Program-made: the position numbers and the translations under genes
Assembly: GCF_001294465.1 (NCBI RefSeq)
Contig: NZ_LGAA01000011.1
Span: forward strand, 1 to 64,000
DNA length: 64,000 nt
From: Moellerella wisconsensis ATCC 35017
GTDB taxonomy: Bacteria; Pseudomonadota; Gammaproteobacteria; Enterobacterales; Enterobacteriaceae
Direction: 5' to 3'
In this document: positions 1-8,353 of the stretch, piece after piece
How the letters are laid out: the number at the start of each line of letters is the position of its first letter
Position numbering within the stretch: the first letter of the stretch is position 1
Notes under the pieces: model-generated
The model's database searches: none
Told to the model about the DNA's origin: nothing
What the model saw: the letters and a program-made list of their open reading frames with translations, nothing else

Positions 1-147
1 GGCGTCAGTACCTATAGGATAGGTAGGATCATCAATACCGGCGGCAATTTTTATCTGGCAATATGCACTATTTTGCATTTCAGCAGCTAACTCTTCTATC
101 CCTGATGCGAGTTTTTCGCTATGTGAAACAATGACTAAGCCTATCAT
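1..147 (-). CDS. dhaM: DhaM, phosphotransferase subunit of PTS-dependent dihydroxyacetone kinase (partial)
   Basis: Only the first 49 codons are present; the gene continues past the left edge. The protein opens with a beta strand ending in GLVIVSHS, whose His is the expected phosphorylated residue of an EIIA-mannose-type domain. It then reaches GIDDPTYPIGTDA, the glycine-rich segment typical of DhaM. In the family DhaM passes phosphate from HPr to ADP bound to DhaL, so that DhaK/DhaL phosphorylate dihydroxyacetone in the cytoplasm. The ATG at 147 follows a GAGAGG Shine-Dalgarno sequence. No gene lies within 400 bases upstream on the same strand, so dhaM is first in its transcript here, unlike the dhaKLM order of E. 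coli. Whether an EI- or HPr-like extension follows cannot be seen. Confidence 0.85.
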   Translation of the reverse strand, partial: MIGLVIVSHSEKLASGIEELAAEMQNSAYCQIKIAAGIDDPTYPIGTDA

Positions 148-567
148 TACTACCTCTCAACATTGGAATAATCTCTAAAGAGATAAACAATATACTTCAA
201 TAGCGTTTGAGGGGCAGGTAGGATGATGATTAATGTTAACTATCTCCCGATTTAGTCAATAAGTTAATCAAAAAATCATTCGATCGTGCAAAGGATATCT
301 CGATAAAGATAAATAAATTAATACTAAAGGAGTGGGTATTAAAAAAGTATTATAGGGCACTAATCTTTAATCATTGCACAATAAAATTGGCATATAATTT
401 ATACAAAAATACGCCAAGTTAGTAAAGTTTTATATTTAATACCTTACTTATCAATTAATATGAAATTAACAACAAATCAAAATTAAAAGTTAAATCTCAT
501 AGCTATTTTTACTTAAAAAAATACTAAAACAACTAAATTTATTAAATTATAAAGAATGAAGTTCTAG
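148..567. other. AT-rich gap upstream of dhaM
   Basis: This 420-base stretch has no credible reading frame. It must hold the dhaM promoter (minus strand). A perfect 14-base palindrome, ATCTCTAAAGAGAT, sits at 171-184, about 25 bases upstream of the dhaM start, and could be an operator or a leader hairpin. The rest is AT-rich with nothing I recognise. Confidence 0.4.
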
Positions 568-1200
568 TTATATATTTTCAGCATAAGTCATTATATAGTT
601 ATATTCATTAACTAGTTGTGGCAATGATTTTATTTTTAGCTTGGTATATATGTTGGAACGATGAACTTCAATTGTTCTCGGTGATAGGGATAATTTCTCA
701 GCGGCTTCTTTGCTAGTATTACCATCAAATATCATTTCCATCACTTCTTTTTCTCTATTTGATAATTTTTTGAATTTTTCTGATAAAAAAGTAAATAATT
801 GATAACGCTCAAATGATCTCTTAAATACATCCAATGCATTATTAATCGCATCTTGAAGTTCAACGTCTTTTAGTGGAAGACTAAAATATTCAAAAGCTCC
901 ATTTTTAAATGATTCACGGCATATCTCAATCGATGGGTTTTCAGTGATAATAATTACAGGTATGATATTATCTATATTATTCAATGGATTAATTCCTGAT
1001 GTTGATTGGTGTTCCTCATTGTTTATATATTTAATAATACATTCTTGAGTAACGTTAGTTGCTGGATAAGTATAATTACTAATAAAGGCTTGTTCATCTT
1101 TATAAAATCTAAATTTTCCACTAATAGACCCCATTATTAATTTAAACTTATTTTTATTGACATTGTCATCGTGCATAATTATATGAATGATCTTTTCCAT
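568..1200 (-). CDS. LuxR/NarL-type regulator with a degenerate receiver domain
   Basis: The 210-residue protein has a response-regulator layout. Residues 1-125 resemble a CheY fold (D11/D12 acidic pair, T86, the GAFEYFSLPL segment). Residues 146-205 are a clear LuxR-type helix-turn-helix (LSNREKEVMEMIFDG, then AAEKLSLSPRTIEVHRSNIYTKL). The aspartate normally phosphorylated should fall near residue 58, where the sequence reads CIIKYINN. The conserved lysine of the KP motif is replaced by Leu (SLPL). It may therefore work without phosphorylation. The ATG follows AGGAGA at a good distance. No histidine kinase is adjacent. The target is unknown; dhaM lies downstream and csc genes upstream, with no evident link. 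Confidence 0.8.
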   Translation of the reverse strand: MEKIIHIIMHDDNVNKNKFKLIMGSISGKFRFYKDEQAFISNYTYPATNVTQECIIKYINNEEHQSTSGINPLNNIDNIIPVIIITENPSIEICRESFKNGAFEYFSLPLKDVELQDAINNALDVFKRSFERYQLFTFLSEKFKKLSNREKEVMEMIFDGNTSKEAAEKLSLSPRTIEVHRSNIYTKLKIKSLPQLVNEYNYIMTYAENI

Positions 1201-1697
1201 TATTATCTCCTTTGGTATAAACTTTTAATTTATAAGACTTAATTAAAATTAATATACATATCGACATGTAAATTGTAATTTAACAGATATTACTTAATCT
1301 TTTTTGTGTTTTATAATTAAATGTATTGATTATTTACATAAGGCAAATTTGTTATGTTGTAATGAAAAAATCAGCTAAATATACTTTTGATTAATTGTAT
1401 GAAAAATGATCTTCGAATATTTTTTTGTTTATTATCAATTAATTGTGGTTTTTTATTTTTACTCGCATTTTAAACTAAGATATTGAATATTTATTATATG
1501 ATAATTTTCTTTGAAGTATATTAGAATATCTAAAAGTAACAGTCATAAAAAGTAATAATTGGTTTTATATGTGTCGAATTATGTCTTACAAGCGATAGGC
1601 CTAAGCTTTTGAAATTATTTTCATGCGTATTATCGTTAACATGCTAAAATCAAAACCATATTCGATCACTGCTAACTGGTAAAAGTAGATAGACTCC
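1201..1697. other. Divergent AT-rich gap between the LuxR-type regulator and cscR
   Basis: This is a 497-base non-coding stretch, strongly AT-rich with runs of A and T. It carries the promoters of the minus-strand regulator and of cscR. The only recognisable element is the CscR-like operator at 1628-1641. No RNA gene or small open frame was convincing. Confidence 0.4.
1628..1641. promoter_or_regulatory. Candidate CscR operator upstream of cscR
   Basis: TATTATCGTTAACA matches the perfect palindrome found in the cscA-cscK gap (TGTTAACGTTAACA, 4503-4516) at 12 of 14 positions. It lies 56 bases before the cscR start. LacI-family repressors bind such palindromes with a central CG, so negative autoregulation of cscR is the simplest reading. 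This is inference from motif similarity. Confidence 0.55.
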
Positions 1698-2693
1698 ATG
1701 GCTTCTTTAAAAGATGTTGCACGACTGGCATCGGTCTCATTAATGACGGTATCCCGTGCAATAAATAACCCTGAGATGCTTAAACCAGAGACCTTAAAAC
1801 TGGTACAAAAAGCAATTGATGAACTTAACTATGTTCCAGATTTTTCAGCACGAAAAATTAGAGGAAAAAACTCCCGTATATCAACGTTAGGTGTACTCGC
1901 TCTTGATACTGCTACCACGCCATTCTCGGTAGAAATTATATTGTCGATAGAACAAACAGCGAGGAAATATGGATGGAGTAGTTTTGTGGTTAATATTACT
2001 TCAGGAGATTCGCCAGAAAGGGCAGTGAAACAAATTATCTCTCAACGCCCAGATGGTATTATATTTACTACGATGGGATTGAGAGAAGTTATTATTCCAG
2101 ATAGCTTAAACCATACACCTTTAGTATTAGCCAATTGTGTAGATAAAGAAAAACAATATCCGGCTTATATTCCTGATGATTATCATGGGCAATACCAAGC
2201 AATAGAAATGTTGATCAAAAAAGGTTATCGCCGGCCACTTTGTTTATATATTCCACAGCAAACGATGGCGGGACTGGTGCGCCGACAAGCCGCAGAACAA
2301 GCGTGGCAAGACGCAGGGCTTTCTCTGGATGGATTAAAGCAATATCATCTTGAATGGGGTGATGAGCACTATTTAGATGTGATTGAATTGATTAACAATC
2401 ATTGTCATGATAATCAAGCTGATTTTGATGTCGTAGTATGTGGGAATGATCGAATTGCTTTTTTAGCTTATCAAGTGTTGTTGAGTAAAGGCTTCAAGAT
2501 CCCAGAAGATGTTGCGGTGCTCGGGTATGATAATATGATCGGTGTTGGTAAGTTATTTTATCCGGCATTAACCACAGTAGAGTTACCTCATTATCAATTA
2601 GGTAAAGAAGCAGCTTTGCATATTATTCAGCAGCGTCAATTGCAAGGTATCCAATATATTAGCTGTGATGTATTAGAGCGGGACTCTTTATAG
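1698..2693 (+). CDS. cscR: CscR, LacI-family sucrose operon repressor
   Basis: The 331-residue protein has an N-terminal LacI helix-turn-helix (MASLKDVARLASVSLMTVSRA), the hinge NYVPDFSARKIRG, and a periplasmic-binding-protein-like sugar domain (RPDGIIFTTMG, CGNDRIAFLAYQVL, AVLGYDN). It resembles the CscR repressor of E. coli strains that use sucrose, as I recall its sequence, more than the ScrR type of Klebsiella. In that system CscR represses the invertase, fructokinase and permease genes until sucrose-derived sugar is present. The gene is convergent with cscA, whereas in E. coli cscR follows cscA on the same strand, so the locus has been rearranged. The Shine-Dalgarno sequence before ATG 1698 is weak, consistent with low repressor levels. 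Confidence 0.88.
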   Translation: MASLKDVARLASVSLMTVSRAINNPEMLKPETLKLVQKAIDELNYVPDFSARKIRGKNSRISTLGVLALDTATTPFSVEIILSIEQTARKYGWSSFVVNITSGDSPERAVKQIISQRPDGIIFTTMGLREVIIPDSLNHTPLVLANCVDKEKQYPAYIPDDYHGQYQAIEMLIKKGYRRPLCLYIPQQTMAGLVRRQAAEQAWQDAGLSLDGLKQYHLEWGDEHYLDVIELINNHCHDNQADFDVVVCGNDRIAFLAYQVLLSKGFKIPEDVAVLGYDNMIGVGKLFYPALTTVELPHYQLGKEAALHIIQQRQLQGIQYISCDVLERDSL

Positions 2694-2806
2694 TCGCTGA
2701 TATCAGCACGTATACAGCTGCTTAGTTAGTTTAATCGCATTTATACGTGGATATTGGCATGGGAATATTTTTAGATAAAAGAGATCATAATTAATACAGT
2801 CGAATT

Positions 2807-2833
2807 CCTCGGATCGATAGATAAGATCCGAGG
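2807..2833. terminator. Hairpin between convergent cscR and cscA
   Basis: CCTCGGATC (2807-2815) and GATCCGAGG (2825-2833) form a perfect 9-base stem with a 9-base loop. It sits in the short gap where cscR and cscA transcripts meet. Neither strand has a strong T-run after the stem, so it may be a weak bidirectional terminator or a 3' end stabiliser. A separate 12-base palindrome GCTGATATCAGC follows the cscR stop at 2696-2707. Confidence 0.5.
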
Positions 2834-2901
2834 TAAAATTAGTTGCTTAGTCTCTATATCGTTACTAGCTGATGCTTACTAGTTTTTGATCATTAGCTTG
2901 G

Positions 2902-4356
2902 TCATTTAATTGAACCGGCTAATTCCCAGATATTCCCACTTTCTAATTTTGCTGGGCCATTAATTGCAAATATTTTTAGTGCGCGTTGATCTTTTTTAGG
3001 ATAAATACGGCTTGAGAAGGTTAACTCGCCGTCATTGATGAAAATCTCGATACTTGAACGATCAATATAAGCACGAATTTTAAGTTTATCCGTTGCAGGT
3101 AATTCAGCACTACGATAATCACTAATTACATTATCAGGATAATGTCTTTCAAGGATCAAGCGATGGGATTGCCCATCAACATAGAATTGTAATCCTTGGC
3201 CAAGCCAGAAACCAAATTTCTCGGTGGTGTTATCTTTTAAATCCCATAGTAGCTCAACCTCGCAAGACTCACAATTATCTTTGAGAAGCTGTGCCGTATT
3301 TTTAGGTAATTCGATGGAATTCACAGATTGATGTTCTTGACGTAAAGTGTCTAATTCAACCACCGGCGTCATAATAACTTTATTATCTTTGGTCAGCGTT
3401 AGCTGGCGCGGCACAGTAAAGCACCCAGCCCAATTATCAGCTTTTGATGGCATACTACTTTCCCACATATCCATCCATGCTATGGCGATACGTCGACCAT
3501 CTGCGGCTTCAAAGGTTTGAGGCGCATAGAAATCATGCCCATGGTCAATTTCTTGGAACGATTGTTCAATGTTATACGCTTGTCCCGGAGCCCATTGTCC
3601 AATAATATATCCACTTTGGAACATGTTACGGAATTGATAATTCTCTGGTTTTTTACCTTGAGGCGAGAATAAGGTGATAAATTTATCGCCAAGAGGGAAG
3701 AAGTCAGGGCACTCCCACATATATACATTATTATCATCAGTTTTTGCGATAACTTGATAATCAGAACTCCAATTAAGCAGATCTTCAGTATTAAATAGTA
3801 GAACTTGGCCTAGGTCATTTTTATCCCGCGCACCAACGATCATCCACCAACGACCATCCTGATACCATACTTTAGGATCACGAAAATGCATATATTCTTC
3901 AGGTGAAGGGATCACTACGCCTTTTTTCTCAAAATGAATTCCATCTTCACTGATGGCTAAACATTGAGCCTGATAGATTGCACTGTCATCATGTTCTTTT
4001 TTAAGCCAAATATGACCGGTATAAAATAGATAGAGTTTTCCATCATGGCTAACCGCAGAGCCTGAGAAACAGCCGTCACGGTCATAATCATCACCCGGTG
4101 CTAATGCGATAGGTTGATGTTGCCAATGCACCATATCGCTACTAGTTGCATGGCCCCAATGCATCGGCCCCCAGTTTTCACTGAATGGATGATGCTGATA
4201 AAACGCATGATATGTCCCATTGTGATAAATCAAACCATTAGGATCATTTAACCAACCAGCAAAAGGGGCTATGTGATAATTGGGATAAAAATTAATATCT
4301 AATGTTTTTCTTAACTCATTAAGGGCAACTGTTGCCTTTTCAATACGCTGTTTCAT
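2902..4356 (-). CDS. cscA: CscA, cytoplasmic sucrose hydrolase (invertase, GH32)
   Basis: The 484-residue glycoside hydrolase family 32 enzyme splits sucrose to glucose and fructose. It shows WLNDPNG at residues 35-41 (Asp38 is the expected nucleophile), FRDPKVW (transition-state Asp) and MWECPDFF (acid/base Glu), followed by the C-terminal beta-sandwich. There is no signal peptide, as expected for the cytoplasmic CscA type, which acts on unphosphorylated sucrose. The open frame also allows GTG at 4362, but AGAGG sits 7 bases before ATG 4356 and only 1 base before the GTG, so I chose the ATG. Its fructose product would be handled by cscK, read divergently across a shared operator. Confidence 0.93.
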   Translation of the reverse strand: MKQRIEKATVALNELRKTLDINFYPNYHIAPFAGWLNDPNGLIYHNGTYHAFYQHHPFSENWGPMHWGHATSSDMVHWQHQPIALAPGDDYDRDGCFSGSAVSHDGKLYLFYTGHIWLKKEHDDSAIYQAQCLAISEDGIHFEKKGVVIPSPEEYMHFRDPKVWYQDGRWWMIVGARDKNDLGQVLLFNTEDLLNWSSDYQVIAKTDDNNVYMWECPDFFPLGDKFITLFSPQGKKPENYQFRNMFQSGYIIGQWAPGQAYNIEQSFQEIDHGHDFYAPQTFEAADGRRIAIAWMDMWESSMPSKADNWAGCFTVPRQLTLTKDNKVIMTPVVELDTLRQEHQSVNSIELPKNTAQLLKDNCESCEVELLWDLKDNTTEKFGFWLGQGLQFYVDGQSHRLILERHYPDNVISDYRSAELPATDKLKIRAYIDRSSIEIFINDGELTFSSRIYPKKDQRALKIFAINGPAKLESGNIWELAGSIK

Positions 4357-4766
4357 AATCACGCCTCTGTCTCTTCAGGGGGATCTAACTAAGAGCTGAC
4401 TTAATGAATAAGACGAAGAATCCATTCATTACTCTATGTTATCATTTAGATAGTCTGTATTCGCCAGTCAGTGAATGAAATATCGATTTATTTCTCAATA
4501 AATGTTAACGTTAACAGATCGTTTTGGCTAGTGTTATTTTTATTCATTTATTTAAGATAAATAGCCATAATTTTAGTCTCGATCCGTTGATTATTTAACC
4601 GTCATGCTACTCAGTTTATGATAATAACTGAGGCGTAAGTGCATTAGAGCCTTCGTTTGCTGGCTTTCTATACCTCGGATCAATTTACTATCGTTTGAAT
4701 TAAGTATAATTTTAATTCTAGTTTTGGTTTGTTCTATATATAAGAGAATAATCTCTGGGGGAATTT
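4357..4766. promoter_or_regulatory. Divergent cscA-cscK control region
   Basis: This 410-base gap holds the perfect palindrome at 4503-4516. It also holds a second inverted repeat, CTCAGTT (4610-4616) with AACTGAG (4626-4632), and a possible -10 TATAAT at 4705-4710 for cscK. The length allows each gene its own promoter. No open frame here encodes a permease. Confidence 0.5.
4503..4516. promoter_or_regulatory. Perfect 14-base palindrome, probable CscR operator
   Basis: TGTTAACGTTAACA is identical to its reverse complement and has the central CG typical of LacI/GalR-family operators. It lies about 145 bases upstream of cscA and 250 upstream of cscK, and a 12/14 copy precedes cscR. Repression by CscR is inferred from position and from the shared motif. 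Confidence 0.65.
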
Positions 4767-5711
4767 ATGAAAGTCTGGACGTTAGGTGATGCTGTTGTCG
4801 ATCTGATCCCATTGCAAAATATGCAATATGAGGCTTGTGCAGGTGGAGCGCCGGTTAATGTCGCGGCAGGAATTGCTAGGTTAGGCCAGCAAAGTGGTTT
4901 TATTGGGCGGGTCGGTGAAGATGCCTTCGGTCATTTCATGCAAAAAACGATGTTTGATATGGGCGTCGATACTAGTGCGATGGAATTTGATGAGCAATAT
5001 CGCACCAGTACGGTTTTGGTTTCATTGCATGAAAATGGTGAGCGCGAGTTCTCCTTTTTAGTTTCTCCCTCAGCAGACCAGTTTTTAACGGCAAAAAACT
5101 TGCCTGTTTTTGGTAAAGATATTTTACATTTCTGTTCGTTAGCTTTGGTTCATTCAGTGTGTCGTGGTTCTTTAAGTCGTTCGATCGAGGAAATGCGTAA
5201 GTCAGAAGGGTTGATCAGTTTTGATGTGAATATTCGCCCTCAAATGTGGTCCGATCCAGTATTAATGCATCAAACCGTTGATGCTTTTGCGCGTCAGTGC
5301 GATATTCTGAAATTATCAGAAGAAGAATTATTGTGGTTAACACAATGTCCGACGTTATCTGAAGCCGTTGAAAAATTGAATCAATATCCTGCGAGTTTAA
5401 AAGTCGTCACTCAAGGTTCAAAAGGTTGTTTAGTCATTACCAAGCAACAGCGTGTTGCTATCAGTGCGTATTTAGTTGAAAGCGTAGACACCACAGGCGC
5501 AGGCGATGCTTTTATGGCTGGATTATTGGCGGCTATTGCTGAATATGGCGTGGCTAATGAGGCTGCATACTTTATGAAAATAATCACTCAAGCTTCAGCT
5601 TGTGGTGCATTAGCGACGACTAAAAAAGGAGCGATCGCGGCGGCGCCATCCCATGAAGAATTGGCTGATTTTATTCGCCAACAACCGCCACTGCATCAGC
5701 GCGAAATTTAA
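4767..5711 (+). CDS. cscK: CscK, fructokinase (PfkB family)
   Basis: The 314-residue PfkB-type sugar kinase converts fructose released from sucrose to fructose 6-phosphate. It opens with VWTLGDAVVDL and GGAPVNVAAGIARLG, a substrate-binding PfkB signature. The second signature, DTTGAGDAFMAG, lies near residue 245 and contains the catalytic Asp. The length matches the roughly 307 residues of E. coli CscK. The start is supported by GGGGGA before ATG 4767. The gene is followed by a hairpin, not by the cscB permease that completes the E. coli cscKB operon. Confidence 0.9.
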   Translation: MKVWTLGDAVVDLIPLQNMQYEACAGGAPVNVAAGIARLGQQSGFIGRVGEDAFGHFMQKTMFDMGVDTSAMEFDEQYRTSTVLVSLHENGEREFSFLVSPSADQFLTAKNLPVFGKDILHFCSLALVHSVCRGSLSRSIEEMRKSEGLISFDVNIRPQMWSDPVLMHQTVDAFARQCDILKLSEEELLWLTQCPTLSEAVEKLNQYPASLKVVTQGSKGCLVITKQQRVAISAYLVESVDTTGAGDAFMAGLLAAIAEYGVANEAAYFMKIITQASACGALATTKKGAIAAAPSHEELADFIRQQPPLHQREI

Positions 5712-5722
5712 TCTTATTATTA

Positions 5723-5770
5723 CTGGAGATCATGATGTTATTATCTTGATCTCCAGCACTAATTTTTAGT
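5723..5770 (+). terminator. Terminator after cscK
   Basis: CTGGAGATCA (5723-5732) pairs perfectly with TGATCTCCAG (5747-5756), followed shortly by a T-rich stretch. It ends the cscK transcript before rarD. Confidence 0.65.
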
Positions 5771-5966
5771 CTATCTTTTGTTTTTTCCATTCTTATTCAA
5801 ATGTTATCTGCTTAATTACTATTAGTTTATTCTCGCGGATAATTATTTATTTTATTTGTTACTCTTATCATTCTAATCATAAATAGAAAGTGTCTCTTTT
5901 AGTCAGAACAGAGTATTATGATCAGACAATTCTGTTATTAATTCATCTATTTCTGGATATCTAAAT

Positions 5967-6887
5967 ATGTTGTACCGCTCAGGGGTCGCACTGGCTATAT
6001 TTTCTTATATTCTGTGGGGGATCACTCCGCTTTATTATCGATTAATGCCTGGCGCACAACCGCTTGAGTTATTAGCTCAACGTATTATCTGGTCAATTCC
6101 ATTGTTGTTGATAATTCGATATTTAATAAAAAACAAAACACTTTGGCCGCAAGTTTGGCAAGACAAGCGCTCGATTATTTTATGCTTATTCAGTTCTGCT
6201 GTGATGGCGATTTCATGGAGCGCCTTTACTTACGCTTTAACTCATGGACAAGTTTTAGCCGCTAGTTTAGGCTATTTTATTAATCCATTATTTTCTATTT
6301 TGCTTGGGATGTTATTTTTACATGAGCGCTTAGCTATCGCAGAAAAAATGGCAGTCATATTTATTTTAGCCGGGGTGAGCTATCAAATATTACAATATGG
6401 TGAGTTGCCGTTATTAGCACTCGTGATGGGCAGTGCATTTGCAATTTATGGTTTAATTCGTAAATTTATTCGTTTTGATGTGATTACCTCATTGTTTCTC
6501 GAGGCATTATGGTTATTGCCTTTAGCAATCATTATTATGTTTTGGCTCGATAGGCAAGGTGAAAGCGCAGTTCTTAGTGGCGGCTTTGAGATTAAATTAC
6601 TTTATATGTTGACCGCGCCAGTGACTATTTTGCCACTACTGTTCTTTACGGCAGCGATAAAACGTACCACCTTAACTGTTATCGGTCTCGCCCAATATAT
6701 AGAACCTACAATTCAATTTTTATTAGCAATATTCTTATTCAATGAACTATTCGATAGTGTTAAAGGTGTGAGTTTCTCGCTAATTTGGATCGGGCTATTA
6801 TTTTGTATTTTATCTTTATTCCATAAACGCTACATCGAGCATCATAAAAATCCGCCGTTTATTACTGGGCGCGATAAAACCCTTTAG
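5967..6887 (+). CDS. rarD: RarD-type EamA-family transporter
   Basis: The 306-residue integral membrane protein has about ten hydrophobic segments and the duplicated EamA layout. The opening motif SYILWGITPLYYRLM and the segments WSAFTYALTHGQVLAASLGYFINPL and AQYIEPTIQFLLA are characteristic of RarD. RarD is annotated in E. coli and Pseudomonas as a chloramphenicol-sensitivity protein; its natural substrate is unknown to me. The gene stands alone between the cscK terminator and the purT promoter. The ribosome binding site before ATG 5967 is weak. It is not a sucrose permease, which would be a 12-helix major facilitator protein. Confidence 0.87.
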   Translation: MLYRSGVALAIFSYILWGITPLYYRLMPGAQPLELLAQRIIWSIPLLLIIRYLIKNKTLWPQVWQDKRSIILCLFSSAVMAISWSAFTYALTHGQVLAASLGYFINPLFSILLGMLFLHERLAIAEKMAVIFILAGVSYQILQYGELPLLALVMGSAFAIYGLIRKFIRFDVITSLFLEALWLLPLAIIIMFWLDRQGESAVLSGGFEIKLLYMLTAPVTILPLLFFTAAIKRTTLTVIGLAQYIEPTIQFLLAIFLFNELFDSVKGVSFSLIWIGLLFCILSLFHKRYIEHHKNPPFITGRDKTL

Positions 6888-6992
6888 ATTATTTATAACA
6901 GAGAGTTAAAAACCAACAGTTTATGGAAGAATAGCTAGCGTAAATAGATTTTTGGTTGGCTTTTTAGACAAAGTTTTCTGTGCTAATAGCCA

Positions 6993-7015
6993 AGGCAAAC
7001 GATTGCCTTTATACT
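6993..7015 (+). promoter_or_regulatory. PurR box overlapping the purT promoter
   Basis: AGGCAAACGATTGCCT at 6993-7008 fits the PurR consensus ANGCAANCGNTTNCNT at every fixed position. It lies just upstream of a -10-like TATACT (7010-7015), 37-59 bases before the purT start. Purine-dependent repression by PurR, as in E. coli, is therefore likely. Confidence 0.8.
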
Positions 7016-7051
7016 CGGGCTATTATTTTGAGCATGGGGAAATAAGACAAA

Positions 7052-8230
7052 ATGGTTAAACTCGGAACTGCATTGTGTCCATCTGCGACAAAAGTCATGT
7101 TATTAGGCTCTGGTGAATTAGGCAAAGAAGTGGCGATTGAATGCCAGCGTTTAGGAATTGAGGTAATTGCGGTAGACCGTTATGAGCATGCGCCTGCAAT
7201 GCATATCGCTCATCGCAGTTATAACATAAATATGTTGGATGGTGATGCGCTACGTGAGTTAGTTGCGCAGGAAAGGCCTGATTTTATCGTGCCTGAAATT
7301 GAAGCTATAGCGACTAAAACCTTGTTCGCGTTGGAGCAAGCAGGGCAAAAAGTCGTACCGAGTGCTAAAGCTGTTTTATTGACTATGGATCGCGAAGGTA
7401 TTCGTCGTTTAGCCGCCGAAGAATTAGGATTACTGACTTCAGAGTATCGTTTTGTTGATAGTGACGTAGAATTTGTTGCCGCCGCTAAGCAGATTGGTTT
7501 TCCTTGCATTGTTAAACCGGTGATGAGCTCGTCTGGTAAGGGGCAGAGTATTATTCGTAGCGAAAGTGAATTAGCTGTCGCATGGGCTTATTCTCAGGAA
7601 GGTGGACGTTCTGGGCAAGGGCGAGTGATTGTCGAAAAAATGGTTAATTTTGATTTTGAGATAACCTTACTGACCATCAATGCTGTGGATGGTATTCATT
7701 TTTGTGCTCCGGTCGGGCATCGTCAGGAAAAAGGCGATTACCGTTGTTCATGGCAACCGCAGAAAATGAGCGATAAAGCTTGGGATAATGCCCAGCAAAT
7801 GGCTGAAAAAATTGTTCGCGCATTAGGCGGTTATGGCCTATTTGGGGTTGAGTTATTTGTGTGCGGTGATGAAGTGATTTTTAATGAAGTCTCCCCGCGA
7901 CCGCATGATACCGGTATGGTGACTTTGATTTCTCAGAATTTATCTGAGTTTGCACTGCATGTACGTGCTTTTTTAGGTTTACCAATTGGTCAAATTCGTC
8001 AATATGGACCGAGCGCTTCAGCGGTTATTTTACCGCAATTACATAGTCGAGATGTGACTTTCTCGGGAGTGGATAGTGCATTAAAAAATAATGTTCAATT
8101 GCGTTTATTTGGCAAGCCTGAAATTGCCGGTTCCCGCCGTTTAGGCGTGACATTGGCAACGGCTGATTCGATAGATGACGCATTATCCAGTGCAATAAAT
8201 GCCGCGTCTCAAGTCGTGGTTGAAGGATAA
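7052..8230 (+). CDS. purT: PurT, formate-dependent GAR transformylase
   Basis: The 392-residue ATP-grasp enzyme joins formate to glycinamide ribonucleotide with ATP, the alternative third step of purine synthesis. The order of motifs is [17 protein letters not shown] (substrate domain), [13 protein letters not shown] (ATP-grasp glycine loop) and [25 protein letters not shown] (metal-binding Glu/Asn region). Length and sequence match E. coli PurT (also 392 residues). ATG 7052 follows GGGGAAATAAG. The PurR box immediately upstream supports purine regulation. Confidence 0.95.
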   Translation: MVKLGTALCPSATKVMLLGSGELGKEVAIECQRLGIEVIAVDRYEHAPAMHIAHRSYNINMLDGDALRELVAQERPDFIVPEIEAIATKTLFALEQAGQKVVPSAKAVLLTMDREGIRRLAAEELGLLTSEYRFVDSDVEFVAAAKQIGFPCIVKPVMSSSGKGQSIIRSESELAVAWAYSQEGGRSGQGRVIVEKMVNFDFEITLLTINAVDGIHFCAPVGHRQEKGDYRCSWQPQKMSDKAWDNAQQMAEKIVRALGGYGLFGVELFVCGDEVIFNEVSPRPHDTGMVTLISQNLSEFALHVRAFLGLPIGQIRQYGPSASAVILPQLHSRDVTFSGVDSALKNNVQLRLFGKPEIAGSRRLGVTLATADSIDDALSSAINAASQVVVEG

Positions 8231-8286
8231 ATATTTTGAAATCCGTCGAAAGATAATATCGGCGGATATGAGCGTGTGTGAAGATA

Positions 8287-8320
8287 ATAAATGCTCAACG
8301 ATTAATCGCTGAGCATTTAT
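8287..8320. terminator. Bidirectional hairpin between purT and the GMC oxidoreductase gene
   Basis: ATAAATGCTCA (8287-8297) pairs with TGAGCATTTAT (8310-8320) around an inner palindrome CGATTAATCG. It lies in the 120-base gap between converging genes. Flanking T-runs are short, so efficiency is uncertain. Confidence 0.6.
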
Positions 8321-8353
8321 GACTACTACGATGATGATTAACTTCGATTAATT

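Noticed and set aside
3480-3737. 85-residue frame inside cscA
   Set aside because: It is a shadow of cscA in another frame; cscA has clear GH32 motifs.
5967-6887. Sucrose permease downstream of cscK
   Set aside because: The protein is a ten-helix EamA/RarD type behind a terminator, not a major facilitator.
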